DNA of 64,000 nt, from NCBI GenBank assembly GCA_017607445.1, contig JAEVHH010000004.1, positions 2,046,001 through 2,110,000 of the forward strand, in the 5' to 3' direction. The DNA comes from Histoplasma ohiense. Taxonomy: Eukaryota > Ascomycota > Eurotiomycetes > Onygenales > Ajellomycetaceae. The notes below the pieces were generated by a model. That model did no database searches, was not told the origin of the DNA, and was given only the letters and a program-made list of their open reading frames with translations. Positions within the stretch are counted from its first letter, which is position 1. Each line of letters starts with the position of its first letter. Positions 62,076 through 64,000 of this stretch are shown piece by piece. Both the position numbers and the translations under genes were made by a program.

Positions 62076-63080
62076 ATGAATTACAAACACCCCTCCATGA
62101 GTGAGAACCAGAGCCTTGCTGAAGATAACACTGAGCTTTGTAATTTCCTTCAGCAGCAATCCTTGCAGATGGCAGAGCTCCAACAACAACTGAATCACCT
62201 GAGCACAAATACACCAAGAACCGCGCAGGCGCCAACACCCTCTGCATACAAAAGGAAAGAACACCTCCTCCTCCTCAACAAGTTCACAGAAGAGCTCTCA
62301 ACCTACCTAGTCTGAAAATGAAAGACAAAAGCCAAGCTCAAAGAAGATGGATCTGTGATAGACTCTCTGCTCTCACAAGCCTGCTATGTTCATAGTCAGC
62401 TAGAAGAAGACACTCTAGTGAAATTTCAACTCTGAATTGAGTCATGTGTGCATGAAATGTGTATCTCTGAAGAAGTCTTTTGCCAACTGAATGTTCTATT
62501 CTTGAACTCTACACTGCAAGTGCGTGTGATGCAGTGGCTAAACAGAAATCATCAGTGGAATACTTCTCTAGCAAACTATCTGTCTGATTTTGATAGCAAG
62601 ATCTGCAAAGCAGAAGGACAGAACTGGAATGATGCTGTGAAAATTAATCTTCTAAGTCAGCACATCAGCTTCAAACTGCTTAAGCTCTGCATCTCACATC
62701 TTATGCCCTCACATTATCATGACTACTGCACCCACTTGTGTCAACTCAACAACAACCTTGTGCATTTCAACACTGTACAAGAAAGCCATAACAATTGCAG
62801 GCAGAACTTTACATCTACCACTGCTTTGACTACACCAATCACCCCCACAGACACCATGGATTGAATCTCTCATGTGAATGCAGAACAGTCAAGAATACCT
62901 GATCTCTCTGAACAAGAAGTTACTGATCAAATCATCTGAGAAGTTTGCATCCATTGCAATAGGCTGAAGCACTTTGCAAGTCAGTGCATCAACACAGTGA
63001 TCCCAGCTTCTACACTGCATGTGAATGCAACTACATCTACAAATGAACAAAAACAGAGAAATGAAGAGCTCTCACTCTAA
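62076..63080 (+). pseudogene. E10 gag (divergent subtype)
   Basis: 335 codons, ATG 62076 to TAA 63078-63080, with five in-frame TGA and no TAA/TAG. The Gln-rich N-terminus (LQQQ...AELQQQ), FLNSTLQ, NDAVKIN and a CCHC knuckle (CIHCNRLKHFASQC, near 62946) are shared with other Chromo-B Gags, but overall identity is only about half by eye. pol follows in the -1 frame. Confidence 0.8.
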
Positions 63081-64000
63081 AATGTGAATGAGAGCTTAAG
63101 AAGCAAGAAGCAAGCTGAAGGTTTGAACAGAAAATGCAAGTGAACACAATCATGATCTCCATCATTGTAAATAGTCTAGTCAATGTATGAGCAATGGTAG
63201 ACAGTGGTTTCCTTCACTACACTCTTATAAACACTCAGTTGATTGAAAAGCATAAGCTTCAGTGTATCCCCTTTCCCAAACTGTGTAAGCTCAGTGAATT
63301 TGATGGCCTCAGAGGATCCACCTCCTACAATATGATAAAGTTCAACATTGATGTAGAAGGACATGAAAAAAGAAATGTTTACACATATGAAGTGCAAGAT
63401 CTTGAGTATGACTTAATGCTCAATCTGTCATGACTTACAGAATTTGGAACTCTGATAGACACATGCAACCATTGCCTAATCTTCTCAGAAGATGACTGTG
63501 TTTATGAAAAGGATATTGACAGAACCACTGACCTCACCCAGGTATCAGTGAAAGCATTCAAGCTACTAACCCATCAAGCATGCAAGAAGAAGGACATCCA
63601 AGTGTTCACTGCTAGCATAATGAATATCAAGAAAGCATTAGAAAAGCTAGAACTCAAGAATCCCAAGAAACTGTGCAAAGAACTACTCAAATCATACAAG
63701 GACTTTGCAGATGTGTTCAATGAAAAGAAAGCTGAAAAGCTTCCCCCTCATCAAGAACACAGCATAGATCATATGATTGAACTCATTAAGAAAGACAGTA
63801 AGAACCCACAACCACTCTGAGATTCTCTCTACAGCATGTCATACAACAAACTCCTCATTCTACAAAAAACACTCAATGGATTACTAGACAAAGACTTTAT
63901 TCATATTAGCAACTCACCCACTGCAGCATCTGTACTGTTTGCAAAGAAATCAGAAGAAGGCTTACAATTCTGCATTGACTATCAAGAACTCAATAAGATT
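63062..64000 (+). pseudogene. E10 pol, N-terminal part (window end)
   Basis: Overlaps the gag end in the -1 frame. Protease MVDSGF at 63194 is intact at DSG. The linker and the first RT strands (SVLFAKKSEEGLQFCIDYQ) reach the window end. Interrupted only by TGA. The RT active-site box lies outside the window. Confidence 0.82.

Larger units (their letters stand above)
61413..64000 (+). mobile_element. Chromo-B copy E10, gag-divergent, runs off window
   Basis: LTR 61413-61806, leader, gag, and pol up to the start of RT. It is inserted in LINE-beta. The LTR and leader hold about 30 CpG, while gag from about 62530 and pol have almost none. pol is closely similar to the other copies but gag is clearly more distant. 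Only TGA interrupts its frames. It looks like the youngest Chromo-B copy here. Confidence 0.88.

Noticed and set aside
63040..63080. Slippery heptamer for the Chromo-B gag/pol shift
   Set aside because: pol is in the -1 frame, but the only A-runs (for example CAAAAAC in E10) do not fit X XXY YYZ and are not conserved in other copies.
61413..64000. TGA as a sense codon (Trp/Arg) because E10 frames are interrupted only by TGA
   Set aside because: The intact peroxiredoxin-like gene ends in TGA and uses TGG for none of its stops, and sister copies show TGG where others have TGA. Transition decay explains the TGA codons without a code change.

Overview
The window looks like filamentous-fungal nuclear DNA, probably Pezizomycotina, although the taxon cannot be fixed from sequence alone. 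The support is short GT-AG introns of about 47-157 nt, a nuclear tRNA-Arg(UCG) gene, chromodomain Ty3/gypsy retrotransposons, Tad-like LINEs, and a mutational scar like repeat-induced point mutation. Nearly all repeat DNA has lost CpG. Where copies can be compared, one carries TG and another CA at the same site, and many Trp/Arg codons have become TGA. The unique island keeps normal CpG.

Layout. (1) 1-6977: Chromo-A copy 1, a chromovirus with gag, pol on a -1 frame, a C-terminal chromodomain, and a spliced Cys-rich gene on the opposite strand between pol and the 3' LTR. It sits in a Chromo-B LTR. (2) 7146-7963: two LINE 3' ends. (3) About 7970-14450: the only CpG-normal island. It holds an intact two-exon AhpC/TSA peroxiredoxin-like gene (8444-9353), tRNA-Arg (12298-12371), and a predicted two-exon, 112-residue secreted Cys-rich protein (13794-14244), a candidate effector. 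(4) 14834-28059: Chromo-B copy E1 split by copy E2, which is itself split by a LINE-alpha; all three have target-site duplications. (5) 28065-29437: AT-rich sequence with a CTATC/GCTG minisatellite. (6) 29438-37919: nested minus-strand Chromo-B copies E4 and E5 with a second LINE-alpha. (7) 37920-39939: truncated minus-strand Chromo-A copy 2, which preserves the antisense gene. (8) 39940-56696: Chromo-B copy E6, with two minus-strand copies (E7, E8) in its leader and a plus-strand copy (E9) in its gag. (9) 56697-58973: a decayed three-exon Cys-rich gene with a tRNA-like relic and a hairpin. (10) 58974-61412: minus-strand LINE-beta. (11) 61413-64000: Chromo-B copy E10, which retains CpG in its LTR and runs off the window.

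The elements share one logic: gag with a CCHC knuckle, a -1 shift into PR-RT-RNaseH-IN-chromodomain, and frequent insertion into older copies of themselves. None of the copies seen is intact. The most interesting signals are the antisense spliced gene of Chromo-A, a probably related Cys-rich gene at 57405-58743, the candidate effector, a textbook A AAA AAC slippery site, an RT active site reading YxND in all five Chromo-B copies that show it, and gag genes of identical length in seven decayed copies. Element names are provisional labels for this window.
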